Shown here: in pieces, positions 13,700 to 14,831 of the stretch | Layout of the letters: each line of letters opens with the position of its first letter | Numbering within the stretch: position 1 is the stretch's first letter | Source of the DNA: an uncultured Oscillospiraceae bacterium | Lineage (GTDB): Bacteria; Bacillota; Clostridia; Oscillospirales; Oscillospiraceae | Length of the DNA: 14,831 bases | Reading direction: 5' to 3' | NCBI GenBank assembly: GCA_900756575.1 | Contig: CAAEKQ010000060.1 | Coordinates: forward strand, 1 to 14,831 | Translations under genes and position numbers: made by a program | The notes under the pieces: model-generated | The model's input: only the letters and a program-made list of their open reading frames with translations | Databases searched by the model: none | Told to the model about the DNA's origin: nothing

Positions 13700-14831
13700 C
13701 GCGAATATACACCGGCTCGGTGCCCTCCACGGCAGCCTTCACCAGGCCGTCGATGTCCATCCGGGTCTCCACCTTCTCGATCTCCGCCAGCTGGGGGCGG
13801 GTCTTGGGATGCTTGGGGGTGAATACCGTGCAGCAGTCCTCATAGGGCAGGATGGAGGTCTCCATGGTCTCGATTTTCCGGGCAATGGCGATGATCTCCT
13901 CCTTGTCCATGCCGATGACCGGGCGGAACACCGGCAGACGGCACACGGCATTGGTCACCATCATGGCCTGCATGGTCTGAGACGCCACCTGGCCCAGGCT
14001 TTCGCCGGTGGTCAGGCTCATGCAGCCCAGCTTCTCCGCCAGAGCCTCCGAAATCCGCATCATCATCCGGCGCATAATCAGGGTGAAATACTCCTCGGGG
14101 CAGTTATCCCGGATCTCCTCCTGAATCTTCGTAAAGGGCACCACATGAACGGTGATCCGTCCGCAGTACCGGGTCATGATCCGGGCCAGATCCAGCACCT
14201 TTTCCTTGGCCCGCTCAGAGGTATAGGGATAGCTGAAGAAGTGGACGCACTCCAGCTCCACGCCCCGCTTTGCCATCATATAACCGGCAACGGGGCTGTC
14301 GATGCCGCCGGACAGCAGCAGCGCCGTCTTTCCGCCTACGCCCACCGGCAAACCGCCTGCACCGGGCTCAGCGGGGCCATGGACAAAGGCGCGCTCTTCC
14401 CGCACCTCCACATAGACGGTGTAGTCGGGATGATGCACATCCACCGCCACCTCGGGATATGCCTCCGCCAGCCGTCCGCCGATTTCCTGAGAAATCTGGA
14501 TGGAGTTCAGGGGAAAGCGCTTGTCCGCCCGCTTGGATTCCACCTTAAAGGACTTGGCGCAGGCGATATCGTCCCCCAAATAGTCCTGGCAGGCGGTAAA
14601 AATCGCGTCCAGATCCTTCTCACAGCCCCGGCTCCGGCTCCGGGAAATGATGCCGAACACCCGGCCGCAGGCCTCCCAGGCCCCGTCCAGATCGCAGTCC
14701 TCGTTTTCCGGTTCCACATATACCGTGGACTGGAGCAGCCGAATCTTAAACTTGCCATAGGGCTTCAGTCTCCGGCTCAGATTGCTGTGGAGCTTGCCCT
14801 CAAAGCTGGCCCGGTTCAGCCCCTTCAGGAC
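13689..14831 (-). CDS. thiI: tRNA 4-thiouridine / thiamine sulfurtransferase ThiI (5' end off window)
   Basis: ThiI adenylates U8 of tRNA and transfers sulfur to make 4-thiouridine; in many bacteria it also serves thiazole synthesis. The frame is open to the right edge, and the first residues in the window (VLKGLNRASFEGKL) match the N-terminal ferredoxin-like domain, so only about 10-20 residues are probably missing; GTG 14717 is internal. A THUMP domain follows, then the PP-loop LLLSGGIDSPVAGYM (SGGIDSP at 14292-14312) and a C-terminal PYEDCCTVFTPKHP block with the conserved Cys region. The protein ends without a rhodanese domain, as usual in Gram-positives, so sulfur should come straight from a partner cysteine desulfurase, perhaps encoded just off the window. 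It is the first visible gene of an overlapping thiI-pncC-crcB unit. Confidence 0.95.
   Translation of the reverse strand, partial: VLKGLNRASFEGKLHSNLSRRLKPYGKFKIRLLQSTVYVEPENEDCDLDGAWEACGRVFGIISRSRSRGCEKDLDAIFTACQDYLGDDIACAKSFKVESKRADKRFPLNSIQISQEIGGRLAEAYPEVAVDVHHPDYTVYVEVREERAFVHGPAEPGAGGLPVGVGGKTALLLSGGIDSPVAGYMMAKRGVELECVHFFSYPYTSERAKEKVLDLARIMTRYCGRITVHVVPFTKIQEEIRDNCPEEYFTLIMRRMMMRISEALAEKLGCMSLTTGESLGQVASQTMQAMMVTNAVCRLPVFRPVIGMDKEEIIAIARKIETMETSILPYEDCCTVFTPKHPKTRPQLAEIEKVETRMDIDGLVKAAVEGTEPVYIRVER

Overview
The window looks like chromosomal DNA of a GC-rich Firmicute, most likely a gut Clostridia of the Oscillospirales type. The reasons are strong AGGAGG-type ribosome binding sites, TTG/GTG starts beside ATG, Rho-independent terminators, a ThiI that ends without the rhodanese domain, and a coiled-coil FtsX-type permease of the kind common in Clostridia. 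The organism call is inference. There is no sign of phage, transposon, CRISPR array, tRNA or rRNA, and coding density is high on both strands.

Layout. (1) 1-4127, plus strand: a galactose-type sugar ABC importer in the order mglB (cut by the left edge), mglA, mglC. It is followed 3 nt later by a small membrane-anchored protein with one InlB B-repeat, and a strong terminator closes the unit. Two hairpins without T-tracts lie between mglB and mglA and could set the binding-protein:transporter ratio. (2) 4186-4614, plus: a DUF523/TudS-type Fe-S protein whose ribosome binding site starts only 4 nt after the mgl terminator. (3) 4677-9536, minus: an ATPase gene, a 1127-residue FtsX-like permease with a periplasm-side coiled coil of about 320 residues, and a PtpB/LipA-type phosphatase, packed as one operon. 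(4) 9537-9719: a divergent promoter region with an imperfect dyad between the two promoters. (5) 9720-10586, plus: a UbiA-superfamily membrane prenyltransferase resembling polyprenyl-phosphate phosphoribosyltransferase, with its own promoter and terminator. (6) 10739-12823, plus: a large flavin/Fe-S/FAD oxidoreductase of the old-yellow-enzyme/2,4-dienoyl-CoA reductase type, with an unusual active-site region and a Gly-Pro insertion. (7) 12864-14831, minus: thiI (cut by the right edge), a stand-alone pncC/cinA-C gene and a fluoride channel gene crcB, all overlapping.

How the genes work together: MglB binds sugar outside the membrane, MglC forms the channel and MglA supplies ATP energy. The InlB-repeat protein probably sits at the outer face of the same membrane, but its role is unknown. 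The ATPase and coiled-coil permease should form one mechanotransmission-type or export-type ABC complex, and the linked phosphatase suggests work on a phosphorylated envelope compound, which is inference. The thiI-pncC-crcB cluster combines tRNA thiolation/thiamine sulfur transfer, pyridine nucleotide salvage and fluoride export, with no evident shared pathway.

Nothing here is clearly a new defence or mobile system. The items most worth a second look are the InlB-repeat passenger of the mgl operon, the terminator abutting the DUF523 gene, the phosphatase/coiled-coil ABC operon, and the divergent old-yellow-enzyme homologue.
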